From positions 1 through 35,939 of IMG/VR virus record IMGVR_UViG_3300024999_000246: DNA of 35,939 nucleotides; one strand, given 5' to 3'. Numbering within the stretch: position 1 is the first letter of the stretch; every line of letters starts with the position of its first letter. Origin of the DNA: a virus. Of the stretch, positions 14,130 through 22,285 are shown piece by piece. The translations under genes and the position numbers were made by a program. The notes beneath the pieces were generated by a model. The model saw only the letters and a list, made by a program, of their open reading frames with translations, ran no database searches and was not told the DNA's origin.

Positions 14130-14500
14130 AAAAGATTAACTATCCACCAGAAGTTATTGAACAGGCCAAAAGCCAATATTTACAGGGAATTCCCATTCGC
14201 CAAATAGCTGAAAATTTGGGTATGTCCCGGTTCACAACAATTTGTCGCTGGGTAAAACAATTTTCATGGGTTAGGAAAAATTCTGATGAAACAGTGGCAA
14301 TTATTGATGAACAAAGTGAAATTGTAGGGGGAATCCTTAAACAGTTTAAACCATTGGTACAGGCTATTGACTTTAGCGCTCTTGAAGAAAGACAAATGAT
14401 AAATATCTATCTAAAATTGTTATCGCATCAGTTAAAATTAACAAAGGCTAAGTCACCAACCCAAACAACAGCCACCGAATCTATTTTTCAGTTTGAATGA
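14126..14500 (+). CDS. Probable terminase small subunit (HTH protein)
   Basis: The 124-residue protein overlaps the previous stop (ATGA). Residues 22-48 are a clear helix-turn-helix (PIRQIAENLGMSRFTTICRW), followed by W and a helical C-terminal half. This is the usual form of phage small terminase subunits, which bind the pac or cos site and hand DNA to the large subunit. An HTH regulator is the alternative. The gene lies 4.3 kb downstream of the large subunit, an unusual order. Confidence 0.55.
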   Translation: MKKINYPPEVIEQAKSQYLQGIPIRQIAENLGMSRFTTICRWVKQFSWVRKNSDETVAIIDEQSEIVGGILKQFKPLVQAIDFSALEERQMINIYLKLLSHQLKLTKAKSPTQTTATESIFQFE

Positions 14501-14550
14501 TTTTTTTCTTGACGGGTGCCCTTAAATAGGGTATTTACTGAGGATAACTC

Positions 14551-14583
14551 ATGTATCATTAATTAGATACATATCTTTTTTTT
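14551..14583 (+). terminator. AT-rich hairpin with T8 tract
   Basis: ATGTATC (14551-14557) and GATACAT (14566-14572) form a perfect 7-bp stem around the self-complementary attaatta, followed after three bases by eight T residues. This is terminator-like, though the stem is AT-rich and therefore weak. Partial termination between the ligase block and the capsid block is plausible. Confidence 0.5.
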
Positions 14584-14599
14584 ATGATGGAGTTTTTCT

Positions 14600-15892
14600 A
14601 TGAACAAGTCAAAAAAGTCCGATAAAATTACAAATGGCTATCAGTACCCCTATCCATACCCCAATAATAAGGTGAACGATTATCCAAATGTCTCTGTAGA
14701 TTATCCGCATAATGCCCCGGTTCGATTCAAAATGAATGAAACTGCCAAACCAGCTTATCCTTACCCGGACATGCCTGACGTGACTGATGCGGCTGTTAGC
14801 TCAGTTATATCGTTATGTTCTAAAGCCGACCTCTGTCCAATTATGGCACTTGATGATTTTCCAGATAATTTCCTCGAAATCGCTCAAGGGTGCAACACGG
14901 CCAAAAGTCAAGGCTGTCCATTATTCTTAAAATGCTTTTCTGATAAATCTTCATTTGTAGATATCGGATGGCAGGAAATTTTTGAGGTTGATGATGAAAA
15001 GGTACTCGATGTCGTGATAAACAATTTTAATGCAGTCAAGGGTCTAGTTCCACCAATCGTTCTTGGGCATGATGAGGGGCAAGCAATGCTCCAGGCTTCC
15101 GGGTATCCATCAGCCGGATGGGTAACTGACTTAAAGCGGAAAGAAGCCTCAAATGTTCTTTTGGCTAAGTTCTCACGAGTTCCCCCTGAAATTGTCAAAT
15201 TGATTGAGTCTAAGTCGTATTCAAAAGTTTCTGCTGAACTTTATGTCGATTATATTGATGCCGCTGGAAAACATTATGGGCCAACATTGCGCCGCGTCGC
15301 AATTTTAGGAGCCGATGTCCCACATATTAAGTCACTTGCTGATTTATGTGTTATTTACAACACTGAAGATTTACCTACAAAGACATTTTTAATGGAGGAT
15401 AACATGGAGTTAAAGAAAGCACTCGAAGAATTGAAGGCTAAAGAGGAAAGCATTATTAAGTTACAGGAGGATTCAAAGATTACCACTCAAAAGGTTCTTG
15501 AATTATCAGAATCACTGACAATGGCAAACCAAAAACTCGCTCTTGCAAGCGCTGCAATTTTGTCAACTCAAAAGGATCGCATATTGGGTGAACTAAATTC
15601 AAAATTTACGCCTGCCGTCGTAGAAGGGTTATCAAAATTGTTGACCTTTACCGAAGACGATACTGTATTGAAAGTCGTCAAACTTTTTGAAGTTCACTTG
15701 GCTGATGGTTCTCTTATCAAACCATTGCAGGGTTCACCGGTAGTTGCCGCACAACCAATATCCGCATCACCAACTTCAGGCGATCCTATTGCAGGTTTAC
15801 ATGGCAAGATTATAGCCTTTGCAGAGGAAAAGAAAATCACCTATGAAGATGCGTATAATACAATGTCCAAGCAGGGATTGATTCGTATCTAA
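14600..15892 (+). CDS. Head maturation protease, Mu gpI-like, with C-terminal scaffold
   Basis: The 430-residue protein matches the Mu I protease/scaffold family from about residue 120: VDIGWQEIF, then PPIVLGHDEG with H157, SGYPSAGWVTDL, and SYSKVSAELYVDY with S211, the expected catalytic His and Ser. Residues 270-330 are a coiled coil typical of the scaffold part. The first 115 residues are extra: a YPYP-rich start and five cysteines (73, 79, 98, 106, 112), not part of the protease core as I know it. It processes the prohead. The gene precedes decoration and capsid genes as in Mu. Confidence 0.85.
   Translation: MNKSKKSDKITNGYQYPYPYPNNKVNDYPNVSVDYPHNAPVRFKMNETAKPAYPYPDMPDVTDAAVSSVISLCSKADLCPIMALDDFPDNFLEIAQGCNTAKSQGCPLFLKCFSDKSSFVDIGWQEIFEVDDEKVLDVVINNFNAVKGLVPPIVLGHDEGQAMLQASGYPSAGWVTDLKRKEASNVLLAKFSRVPPEIVKLIESKSYSKVSAELYVDYIDAAGKHYGPTLRRVAILGADVPHIKSLADLCVIYNTEDLPTKTFLMEDNMELKKALEELKAKEESIIKLQEDSKITTQKVLELSESLTMANQKLALASAAILSTQKDRILGELNSKFTPAVVEGLSKLLTFTEDDTVLKVVKLFEVHLADGSLIKPLQGSPVVAAQPISASPTSGDPIAGLHGKIIAFAEEKKITYEDAYNTMSKQGLIRI
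15404..15892 (+). CDS. Nested scaffold protein from an internal start
   Basis: Inside the protease gene, a strong site (tggagg at 15393-15398) lies five bases before the in-frame ATG at 15404, codon 269. The product (MELKKALEELKAKEES onward, 162 residues) is exactly the coiled-coil scaffold half. Mu makes its scaffold Z in the same way from the 3' part of gene I. The evidence is the internal ribosome site and the precise domain boundary. Confidence 0.65.
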   Translation: MELKKALEELKAKEESIIKLQEDSKITTQKVLELSESLTMANQKLALASAAILSTQKDRILGELNSKFTPAVVEGLSKLLTFTEDDTVLKVVKLFEVHLADGSLIKPLQGSPVVAAQPISASPTSGDPIAGLHGKIIAFAEEKKITYEDAYNTMSKQGLIRI

Positions 15893-15931
15893 AAAACGTT
15901 TTTATCAATTTTAACAAAAGGAGAAATTATT

Positions 15932-16360
15932 ATGTCCAGAGTTTCAGTTCCACTTTCATGGAACGATTTCGGAAGTTTCATCGCTGAAGCAAATGCCCTT
16001 GTAAACGTAAGAAAAGGCTGTGTTGTGATCGCAGGTACAGCATTGAACCAGGTTAAACCATTAGCATATAATGCAAGTGCTGATTCAACGGCAGTTATTG
16101 GGATCGCCCAAGAGGATGCCGATGCTGGTCAGCCTGTCAGGGTAGCGCTTCCAGGCCAGATAGGAATTGCCCGCGTTACGTCAACACCATCACTTAACAA
16201 TTTCCTTGCTGCCGGCGCGGGTTCAGCTACCGATGCTGAAAATGGTATGCTCGATGTTGAGACAGTCAGTTCAGGCGATTTAATCGTTGCCAGGGCACTT
16301 GAGGATGGGACGGCAAAATCCTTCATCAAGGTTGCCGTTATGTGTGTATTGTTCCCGTAG
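15932..16360 (+). CDS. Head decoration / DUF2190-like protein
   Basis: This 142-residue protein is Ala/Val/Gly-rich and reads like the capsid-cement family: KGCVVIAGTALNQVKPLAYN, VIGIAQEDADAGQPVRVAL, then TSTPSLNNFLAAGAGSAT and a final strand ending in VAVMCVLFP. Such proteins trimerise on the outside of the head and stabilise it. An aaaaggagaaa site precedes ATG 15932. Position between protease and major capsid protein is as in other phages. Confidence 0.75.
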   Translation: MSRVSVPLSWNDFGSFIAEANALVNVRKGCVVIAGTALNQVKPLAYNASADSTAVIGIAQEDADAGQPVRVALPGQIGIARVTSTPSLNNFLAAGAGSATDAENGMLDVETVSSGDLIVARALEDGTAKSFIKVAVMCVLFP

Positions 16361-16393
16361 TTTTCTTCTTTCTTATTCCAGGAGGTTTCTAAA

Positions 16394-17350
16394 ATGGGGT
16401 TTATCGCAACGTCAGATATTCCAAAGACGAATGCCATTCTTAACGAATTGGCCATTCAGTTCCCAAATAGTGGTTTTGTGGCTGAACAAGTTTGTCCGAT
16501 CGTTAATGTCGGAGAAGAAAACGAGTCAGGCAATTATTATGAATTCGATAAGGCCAACTTGAATTCAAACATCGAAGACATCAGGGCTATGGGTGCCAGG
16601 GCAAACAGTCCTGAACCGTGGACTCAAACAATTCGGTCTTACTTCGCTAAAGAACATGCTCTTGAGCTACCAATAGACCGACGGGAATTCAAGCAGTATA
16701 AAAATAGGGAAATGGATTTAGGCAAGTCGGTGACAGAGTTCCTTCTCAGTTTGCAGTTAACGAATTTTGAAAAGAGAGTGGCAACGTTGCTAACAACAAC
16801 GGCAAATTACGCTTCGTCGTCGTATTACTCAACGTTATCAGGCACTTCACAGTGGTCAGATTTTGTTAATTCCGATCCAGAGGCGGCTATTGAAACAGCA
16901 AGAGAACAAGTCGCGCTCAATGGCGCAGAACCAAATGTCATTCTTATGTCTGCTTCCACTTGGAGAAAGGTACGGCAACACCCTCAAATTCGTGCGCTTA
17001 TCAAAACGACTGATTCGAAGCTTTTGACAGACGAATTAATGCCACCATCTCTGTTCGGTCTTTCGCTCGTTGTTGCAGGTGCAAGAAATGTTACAAGTCT
17101 TCCAGGTGCCTCGGAAACGATTGCCAGAATATGGAGTGATTATGTTTGGATTGGAGCGGTTAACAAAAGGCCAAACCCAACCAAGAGAGAACTTTCTTTC
17201 GCTTATACCATCCAGGCTAAGGGACGTACGGTTGAAACGTATGTTGATGAGGCTAGGAAAAGTGAGGTAGTTCGGGTCACTCATTCAATCTCAGACGAAA
17301 AAGTTGTTTGTAATACCGCTGGCTATCTGTATTCTGATGTTCTGGCTTAA
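16394..17350 (+). CDS. Major capsid protein
   Basis: The 318-residue product has the content and position of a phage major capsid protein: after decoration and protease, with a perfect aggagg site. It contains QFPNSGFVAEQVCPIVNVGE near residue 20, a long helix (YKNREMDLGKSVTEFLLSL, about 105-123), DPEAAIETAREQVALNGAEP, and PNVILMSASTWRKVRQHPQI (about 176-195), phrases seen in Mu-T-like and related capsid proteins. Its HK97-type fold is inferred from the family. Confidence 0.82.
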   Translation: MGFIATSDIPKTNAILNELAIQFPNSGFVAEQVCPIVNVGEENESGNYYEFDKANLNSNIEDIRAMGARANSPEPWTQTIRSYFAKEHALELPIDRREFKQYKNREMDLGKSVTEFLLSLQLTNFEKRVATLLTTTANYASSSYYSTLSGTSQWSDFVNSDPEAAIETAREQVALNGAEPNVILMSASTWRKVRQHPQIRALIKTTDSKLLTDELMPPSLFGLSLVVAGARNVTSLPGASETIARIWSDYVWIGAVNKRPNPTKRELSFAYTIQAKGRTVETYVDEARKSEVVRVTHSISDEKVVCNTAGYLYSDVLA

Positions 17351-17376
17351 TTCATCATTTTTATAAAGAGGAAATT

Positions 17377-17634
17377 ATGGCCACCATGGTTAAAGAAAGA
17401 AAAAGAAGTGGTCAATTGGATGCTGATTCAGAATCAATTCAATCAGTTGCCACACTTTTTAAATTAGGAATGAAAGACTGTACTCCTGGGTCGTTTAAAG
17501 CAAGAGCAATGGAATTTCAAGACCTTGAGTCATTGTATAGACTTAAGCACGTCGCCTATGATACGTTCATTTCTGACAGGTTTGTTTTAGCTGATGTGAT
17601 GCGCATTATCGACCAAAGAATCAATTCTTTGTAA
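17377..17634 (+). CDS. Small hypothetical protein after the capsid gene
   Basis: An 85-residue helical protein starting MATMVKERKRSGQLDADSES, with a gagg site seven bases before ATG. The position after the major capsid gene fits a head-completion or chaperone role, but I recognise no family. One cysteine, no membrane segment. Confidence 0.6.
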   Translation: MATMVKERKRSGQLDADSESIQSVATLFKLGMKDCTPGSFKARAMEFQDLESLYRLKHVAYDTFISDRFVLADVMRIIDQRINSL

Positions 17635-17667
17635 TAAGTCATTTTTTTTCACACGGGAGAGTGTTTC

Positions 17668-18126
17668 ATGAAAAGGTTTCTTATTGGCATTTTGGCAGGG
17701 ATGTTGATTTTGTCTGCATCAACGTATGTTTATGCAGTTTCTTATCAAAATTATGTCGATGGCAATGAACTTATCGATGGTCAATTGTATGTCAAGGATA
17801 AGGCAACTATAAAGAAGTCTCAAAAAGTTATAGGCTCAGAGATTAAGGGGATTGTGTCCGTTACAACGGCAGAAACGGCAGCCGAAGCAACACATAACGT
17901 CATTCTTGCCAACGGTGCGTTGACAGTGTCTCTTCCGGCTGTATCGGGAAATTCTGGCCTGTGTTTCACGGTTGTGAACACAGGCACACAGACTATAACC
18001 ATTGATCCTAGTGGAAGTGAGTCCTTGAATGGCACGTCAACATCAGCTACAATGACCACCCAATTTGATTGGCGAACGGTTATCACAGATGGCGTCGCAT
18101 GGTTTTTCATAGGAAAGAATCCATGA
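17668..18126 (+). CDS. Predicted secreted protein in the head operon
   Basis: The first 24 residues are a textbook signal peptide: KR, then a hydrophobic core (FLIGILAGMLILSASTYV) and YAV. The rest (about 128 residues) is Thr/Ser/Val-rich and beta-type, with LANGALTVSLPAV, CFTVVNTGTQTITIDPSG and VAWFFIGKNP, resembling short beta-stranded domains of phage fibre or decoration proteins. A signal peptide is unexpected in a protein that assembles inside the cell. The end overlaps the next start (ATGA). It could be a surface or moron protein. Confidence 0.6.
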   Translation: MKRFLIGILAGMLILSASTYVYAVSYQNYVDGNELIDGQLYVKDKATIKKSQKVIGSEIKGIVSVTTAETAAEATHNVILANGALTVSLPAVSGNSGLCFTVVNTGTQTITIDPSGSESLNGTSTSATMTTQFDWRTVITDGVAWFFIGKNP

Positions 18127-18602
18127 GAATTTTTTTCGTCATTTTTTTGCTTCTATTCTCAGTATCAAGTATAGTAGCCGCACGGACTGAAAACGGCATT
18201 ACGCTCACAGATGAGGCAACGTCAAAGTCGAATATCATCCAGGCAACGTTCTTCGATGCGTATAATCCACCAGGAACAGGAACGTTTTATTATAATCCGG
18301 CAAGTGAGACCGCTTCGACTTCGGGGGCAGTGACATGCAAGGGCATTTACACTTCCAAAACATTGCTCCTGTCAGTTCCAACACTGGGATCAACTTCAAT
18401 CTCCGTCAGGATTGAAGGCAAGACAAAGAATGCTACAACATGGGCGGAAGTTTACACAAAGACGTTTACGGCTGCCTCAACAATTGACAGTATTATTAAT
18501 GTCGTTGAATATCTTGATCAAATTCGTATCGGCGTTAAAGCGAACACATCAAAAGGCACAGATTCAGTTAATATTACTGGTTCATTCATTTCATCGTATT
18601 AA
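18123..18602 (+). CDS. Second predicted secreted protein in the head operon
   Basis: ATG 18123 overlaps the previous stop; an upstream in-frame start at 18069 is rejected as lying in the previous gene. The 159-residue product begins MRIFFVIFLLLFSVSSIVAA, a typical signal peptide, then has a Thr/Ser-rich beta-rich body (SISVRIEGKTKNATTWAEVY) that looks like a jelly-roll or fibre domain. Paired with the preceding secreted protein and probably co-translated. No family is assigned. Confidence 0.6.
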   Translation: MRIFFVIFLLLFSVSSIVAARTENGITLTDEATSKSNIIQATFFDAYNPPGTGTFYYNPASETASTSGAVTCKGIYTSKTLLLSVPTLGSTSISVRIEGKTKNATTWAEVYTKTFTAASTIDSIINVVEYLDQIRIGVKANTSKGTDSVNITGSFISSY

Positions 18603-18626
18603 TTATCATCGAAAGGAGGCATAGAT

Positions 18627-19082
18627 TTGTCTTATTCTTCCGATGATGACCTCGATCTTTTGTTCCACGGTATAGCTACAACTCCAGGCTACGCATCCGG
18701 TGAAAGTGATTTTGCCAAAGAACGCGCCCTGGCGTATGCTTGGGTAAATGATCAACTCGCGGATCGCTACACGGTTCCATTTGCAAGTGCTTCAAAGACA
18801 GTCGTCTTAGCCGAAGCTCTTTATACTGTCGGCCTTATTCTCCGTTCTAAGGCCACTACATCGGGTTATGAATTTTCGGTTTATAATCCGTTCTTCCAAG
18901 AGGCTAAGTCGAACATATCAAAGCTTCGGGGCTTTCGTACTGGCCCTGATTCATCGCTTGACAAAAACCAAATTCTCTCAACAACTACCGGTGTCGAACC
19001 GGCAGCAAGAAAAAGCCAGGTAGATTCTTGGGGACAAAGAATTGATATTTCTGTCCCACGCAAACGAATGGACTTTTTTTAA
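18627..19082 (+). CDS. DUF1320 / Mu gp36-like protein (copy 1)
   Basis: The start is TTG 18627, seven bases after aggagg. The 151-residue protein has the DUF1320 hallmarks: ERALAYAWVNDQLADRYTVP (residues 31-50), LAEALYTVGLILRSK and YEFSVYNPFFQEA. In Mu-like phages this protein acts in head-tail joining. A second copy with a different N-terminus lies at 20073, with clear similarity over the whole domain. Confidence 0.8.
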   Translation: MSYSSDDDLDLLFHGIATTPGYASGESDFAKERALAYAWVNDQLADRYTVPFASASKTVVLAEALYTVGLILRSKATTSGYEFSVYNPFFQEAKSNISKLRGFRTGPDSSLDKNQILSTTTGVEPAARKSQVDSWGQRIDISVPRKRMDFF

Positions 19083-19094
19083 GGAAGAAAAACT

Positions 19095-20060
19095 ATGTTT
19101 GCAAAATATGAATATGCCGCTGGAAGTAGTCTGGCAAATATTATGTCAGATATTGTTGCAATACTCACGGGCGAAACAGTAGTTGCAAATTTATCAGTCG
19201 CTTGTGTGGATGCGAATTCTTATATCAATTCCACCGACGCGGCTGGTTGGACGGTATACGATGCAGCCGCCGGAACCAACGCGCAGTGCTTGAGGGCGTT
19301 AGATGCTGATGCAAGCACCTATAAATATATTGTGGTTGATTTGAATACTGCAAACAAACAGTATTGTAAGGTTTACGAATCTTGGAACCCTGGCGCACAC
19401 ACAGGGACAAATCTGTCGTATCGCTCTAACGATTCAGTATATGCTGGACAAAAAATAGATTCAACAACGGGCGGTGTGCTTTACATCGGGGCGACAGCAA
19501 GAGGTGTAATTTTTAATTCGTTCGTAGGCGGGATTTGGGGTATCGATGTAGCAGCCGTGTATTCTCCAGAGGGGTGTTTTGAACGTTCACGTGCGGCTGG
19601 CTGGGATACGGCGGAAGCAGGATATCCGCCCTATATTTGGTTTAATGGTTATAGTATTGATGTGGGATATTCAAGTAATGGAACACAAGGATTAAATTCC
19701 GCTCCAAGAATCAAAGGATTATCTGGCGATTTAACGGGTTCTAATGCTTGCTTTGATCTGGCTACTGAATTTGGAAGCGGAGCGGGTTCTTCAAGTTATC
19801 CAATAAAATCAATACTCCCGTCCGTCAGGGGTTTTGATGCCAGTCTCAACCTAAGACACTTTATGCATGAAATTGGACTCGTAAGAAAGGATCAAGGATT
19901 GAATGCAGGAAAACTTTTAGGGAATATTTACCTTACAACTCCTGGCTATGGTAGCGCAGGTGATGAGCTTTCTTACAATGGAAATATCTACTTTATAATG
20001 ACATGTGGTCAATCAACAGGTACGGGCGCGGGTGGGCGCATAGCTGTGCCAAAATTCTAA
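19095..20060 (+). CDS. Virion-type protein, 321 residues
   Basis: A Gly/Ser/Ala/Tyr-rich, beta-type protein between two DUF1320 genes. It contains ANKQYCKVYESWNPGAH, GVLYIGATARGVIFNSF and the C-terminal GYGSAGDELSYNGNIYFIM, language common in phage tail or fibre proteins. There is no signal peptide. A short aaggaag site precedes ATG 19095. The precise role is unknown. Confidence 0.6.
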   Translation: MFAKYEYAAGSSLANIMSDIVAILTGETVVANLSVACVDANSYINSTDAAGWTVYDAAAGTNAQCLRALDADASTYKYIVVDLNTANKQYCKVYESWNPGAHTGTNLSYRSNDSVYAGQKIDSTTGGVLYIGATARGVIFNSFVGGIWGIDVAAVYSPEGCFERSRAAGWDTAEAGYPPYIWFNGYSIDVGYSSNGTQGLNSAPRIKGLSGDLTGSNACFDLATEFGSGAGSSSYPIKSILPSVRGFDASLNLRHFMHEIGLVRKDQGLNAGKLLGNIYLTTPGYGSAGDELSYNGNIYFIMTCGQSTGTGAGGRIAVPKF

Positions 20061-20072
20061 GGACATATTATT

Positions 20073-20783
20073 ATGGCTACTTGGGCTGACGAGGGATTTA
20101 TAGTCGCTTCCGGCAAGACTGCGCTACCAGTTGCAAGCTTGCTCTTACAGGGTATGGTCGTCAACTCCGGTAGAGCCTCCGTAAACACAGCAACGCTTAC
20201 CCTCAATGGCATGGTCGTCAACTCCGGTAGAGCCTCATTGCTCCCAGATGTAATTATTGGCCTGGCAATGGTAATTGGCTCTGGTAGGGTGTCTATACCC
20301 GGGGCTTCATTCGTCGGCGTATTTCGGCCATCGTATTCAAATGACGATATTCTTGATCTGTTATTTCCAGGAATTAGTTCCACCCCCGGCTTTGCGGGTA
20401 GTAATGAAGATTTTTCCAGAGAACGTGAAATGGCTTACGACTGGGTAAATGATCAACTTAGAGATCGTTACTTTGTTCCATTTACAAATGCTTCACAACT
20501 CGTCGTCATGGCCGAAGCTCTTTATACCGTTGGCCTTATTCTTCGTTCTAAAACCACCATGCCAGGTTTCGAGTTCTCAGTTTACAATCCATTCTTTCAA
20601 GAGGCTGAGTCGAACATATCAAAGCTTCGCTCAATGCGTATTGGGCCTGATGGTTCACCAAATAAAAACCAATTTTTGTCAACTACAACTGCCGTTAAAC
20701 CAACTCTATCAAAGTCACAGGTAAATTCATGGGGACAAAGACATTCTACATCCTCAGTCAGTAAACGATTGGACTTTTTCTAA
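20073..20783 (+). CDS. DUF1320-like protein with four 19-residue N-terminal repeats (copy 2)
   Basis: Residues about 90-236 repeat the DUF1320 domain of the gene at 18627 (AYDWVNDQLRDRYFVPF, MAEALYTVGLILRSK, EFSVYNPFFQEAESNISKL). The N-terminus is different: four consecutive 19-residue units, the central two both beginning GMVVNSGRAS, encoded at 20094-20321. The copy arose by duplication and gained or kept a repeat-rich head. Its end overlaps the next start by one base. Confidence 0.75.
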   Translation: MATWADEGFIVASGKTALPVASLLLQGMVVNSGRASVNTATLTLNGMVVNSGRASLLPDVIIGLAMVIGSGRVSIPGASFVGVFRPSYSNDDILDLLFPGISSTPGFAGSNEDFSREREMAYDWVNDQLRDRYFVPFTNASQLVVMAEALYTVGLILRSKTTMPGFEFSVYNPFFQEAESNISKLRSMRIGPDGSPNKNQFLSTTTAVKPTLSKSQVNSWGQRHSTSSVSKRLDFF

Positions 20784-21118
20784 TGGCATATCGACTCCCA
20801 AGCGGCAAACAAATCAAAACATCGGTTCGTATACGAGAGCAAACACCTAAATCAGTTCATATTCTACCTACATCACTACTTCTCAGGCTTCATTCAAGGG
20901 TAGAACAGGCTCATTATGTCAGTCAAAAAGATGAAATGCTTATCAGGGTTCATACCATTGTTAAAAACGAAATGGAGTTGCGAGATATTGACCATGTAGA
21001 TTCGGAAGATTTTGAATGGGAACCAAGCTCAATCTCGTTACCACAAGAAGCACTTGAATTTGATACGATTATAGATAAGTTCACCTCTTATTCAAAGAAG
21101 CAGACACAACATGGCTAG
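20783..21118 (+). CDS. Hypothetical structural-region protein
   Basis: An 111-residue protein starting MAYRLPSGKQIKTSVRIREQ, polar and mostly helical in the middle. The start overlaps the previous stop (taATGG) and the end overlaps the next gene by eight bases. I see no known motif. Location suggests a neck or head-completion role, which is unproven. Confidence 0.55.
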   Translation: MAYRLPSGKQIKTSVRIREQTPKSVHILPTSLLLRLHSRVEQAHYVSQKDEMLIRVHTIVKNEMELRDIDHVDSEDFEWEPSSISLPQEALEFDTIIDKFTSYSKKQTQHG

Positions 21119-21431
21119 CTGGGATGAAATCAAACAGAAATTCAAATTGAAAGCTGTAAGAGCATGGCACATGCAACCTTATAGTGGAAACATTCCTATT
21201 ATAGGCCCGCGTCCAAAAAAAGAGTGGTGGGGACCAATGTCAGTATCAAATGGCATGGGCATTTATCAACTTTTCATGTCTATGACGCTTTCAAGGTTCT
21301 ATAGAAACTCAACGCCTGATTGGGCTAAAAGGGCTTGGGACGTCCAGTTGACTGCTACGAACGCCATAGGAAGCTCAGAACCATTTGAAATTAAACGCGC
21401 CGTGATTGCTAAAATTAATCCTAGTCTTTAG
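21111..21431 (+). CDS. Hypothetical structural-region protein
   Basis: The 106-residue product starts MASWDEIKQKFKLKAVRAWH and includes GMGIYQLFMSMTLSRFYRNS and DVQLTATNAIGSS. The last part looks like a short beta domain. It is coupled to the previous gene by overlap. No family is recognised. Confidence 0.55.
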   Translation: MASWDEIKQKFKLKAVRAWHMQPYSGNIPIIGPRPKKEWWGPMSVSNGMGIYQLFMSMTLSRFYRNSTPDWAKRAWDVQLTATNAIGSSEPFEIKRAVIAKINPSL

Positions 21432-21454
21432 TTCCCTTTTCCATCTTTTTTTTT

Positions 21455-21985
21455 ATGCCTTACGAACCATGGCCTTCGGGTCCTCCATCAGTCCTGTTCC
21501 CAACTGAAGGCGCAAGTATTATACGCTATTCCAGTATGCATGTTACAAATGGCTATCGATATTTCTCTCGTACATCATTTGGAACGGTCTGGGATACATG
21601 TACTTGGGGTGTTCTATATGGACATCCTTCTTGGCCAACAGGCTACCCTTTCCAATTTTTAGGAGCATCGGGTTTTTGTCCCCTTGACGTTGGCACGGGG
21701 TCTTTTTCAATAGCATTGGCCGCTTCTCCTGAGCCTGTTGGCTATTATGCTGTCCGTACAGATTGGTCTACGTTAGTTAATTTCAGTTATATTCCACCAT
21801 CCACACCAACAGCGTCATTCACAAACTCACCGCGCGAATTCTACGAATCCAAAACCGTCCAGTTCAACGACACGTCATCCGGGAATCCAACCTCATGGTC
21901 ATGGAAGTTTCGTGTCAGCGATTCAGGTGATGCTTGGGTTGAGTTCTCAACCGCCCAAAATCCTACAAAAATATTCTCCGTATAA
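21455..21985 (+). CDS. PKD-domain protein, apparently truncated
   Basis: The 176-residue protein has an aromatic-rich N-terminal part and from about residue 117 a PKD domain: PTASFTNSPREF, TVQFNDTSSGNPTSWSWKF, then AQNPTKIFSV and stop. PKD domains normally continue with a YxVxLxV strand; here the protein ends just before it. The gene is the last of the structural block, and the next 1.8 kb is non-coding and repeat-filled, so truncation by recombination is likely. Confidence 0.6.
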   Translation: MPYEPWPSGPPSVLFPTEGASIIRYSSMHVTNGYRYFSRTSFGTVWDTCTWGVLYGHPSWPTGYPFQFLGASGFCPLDVGTGSFSIALAASPEPVGYYAVRTDWSTLVNFSYIPPSTPTASFTNSPREFYESKTVQFNDTSSGNPTSWSWKFRVSDSGDAWVEFSTAQNPTKIFSV

Positions 21986-22285
21986 ACCGAAAAAAGATCG
22001 CTTTTCCGCCCATAGTTTTACGTAGAGTAGAAGTCGTAGCATGGCTGCCTATTTAAACTTCCATCATGTTACCATCCTCGTTACCATTTGTACTTTTGTG
22101 ATCAGATAGAGATTTTAGAGTTTTCAGGAATTTTAAATCGAGCGGTAGGGTGAAAGGGTGGGAGCGGTAAGGTAGAGTGGTAAGGTTTGAGTGGGATGAT
22201 TGAGATGGTTAAGTTAAGCCATAAGACAAATTTAAGCCGCCGTACGTTCAGTATTTTACACGAGCGTTTGTTTTATAATGTTGCC
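21986..22285. other. Non-coding start of the repeat island
   Basis: I see no gene here. A small frame begins near 22187 but overlies the repeat array and has no family features. The segment has a purine-rich stretch around 22140-22200 and marks the change from the structural block to the repeat island. Confidence 0.4.
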
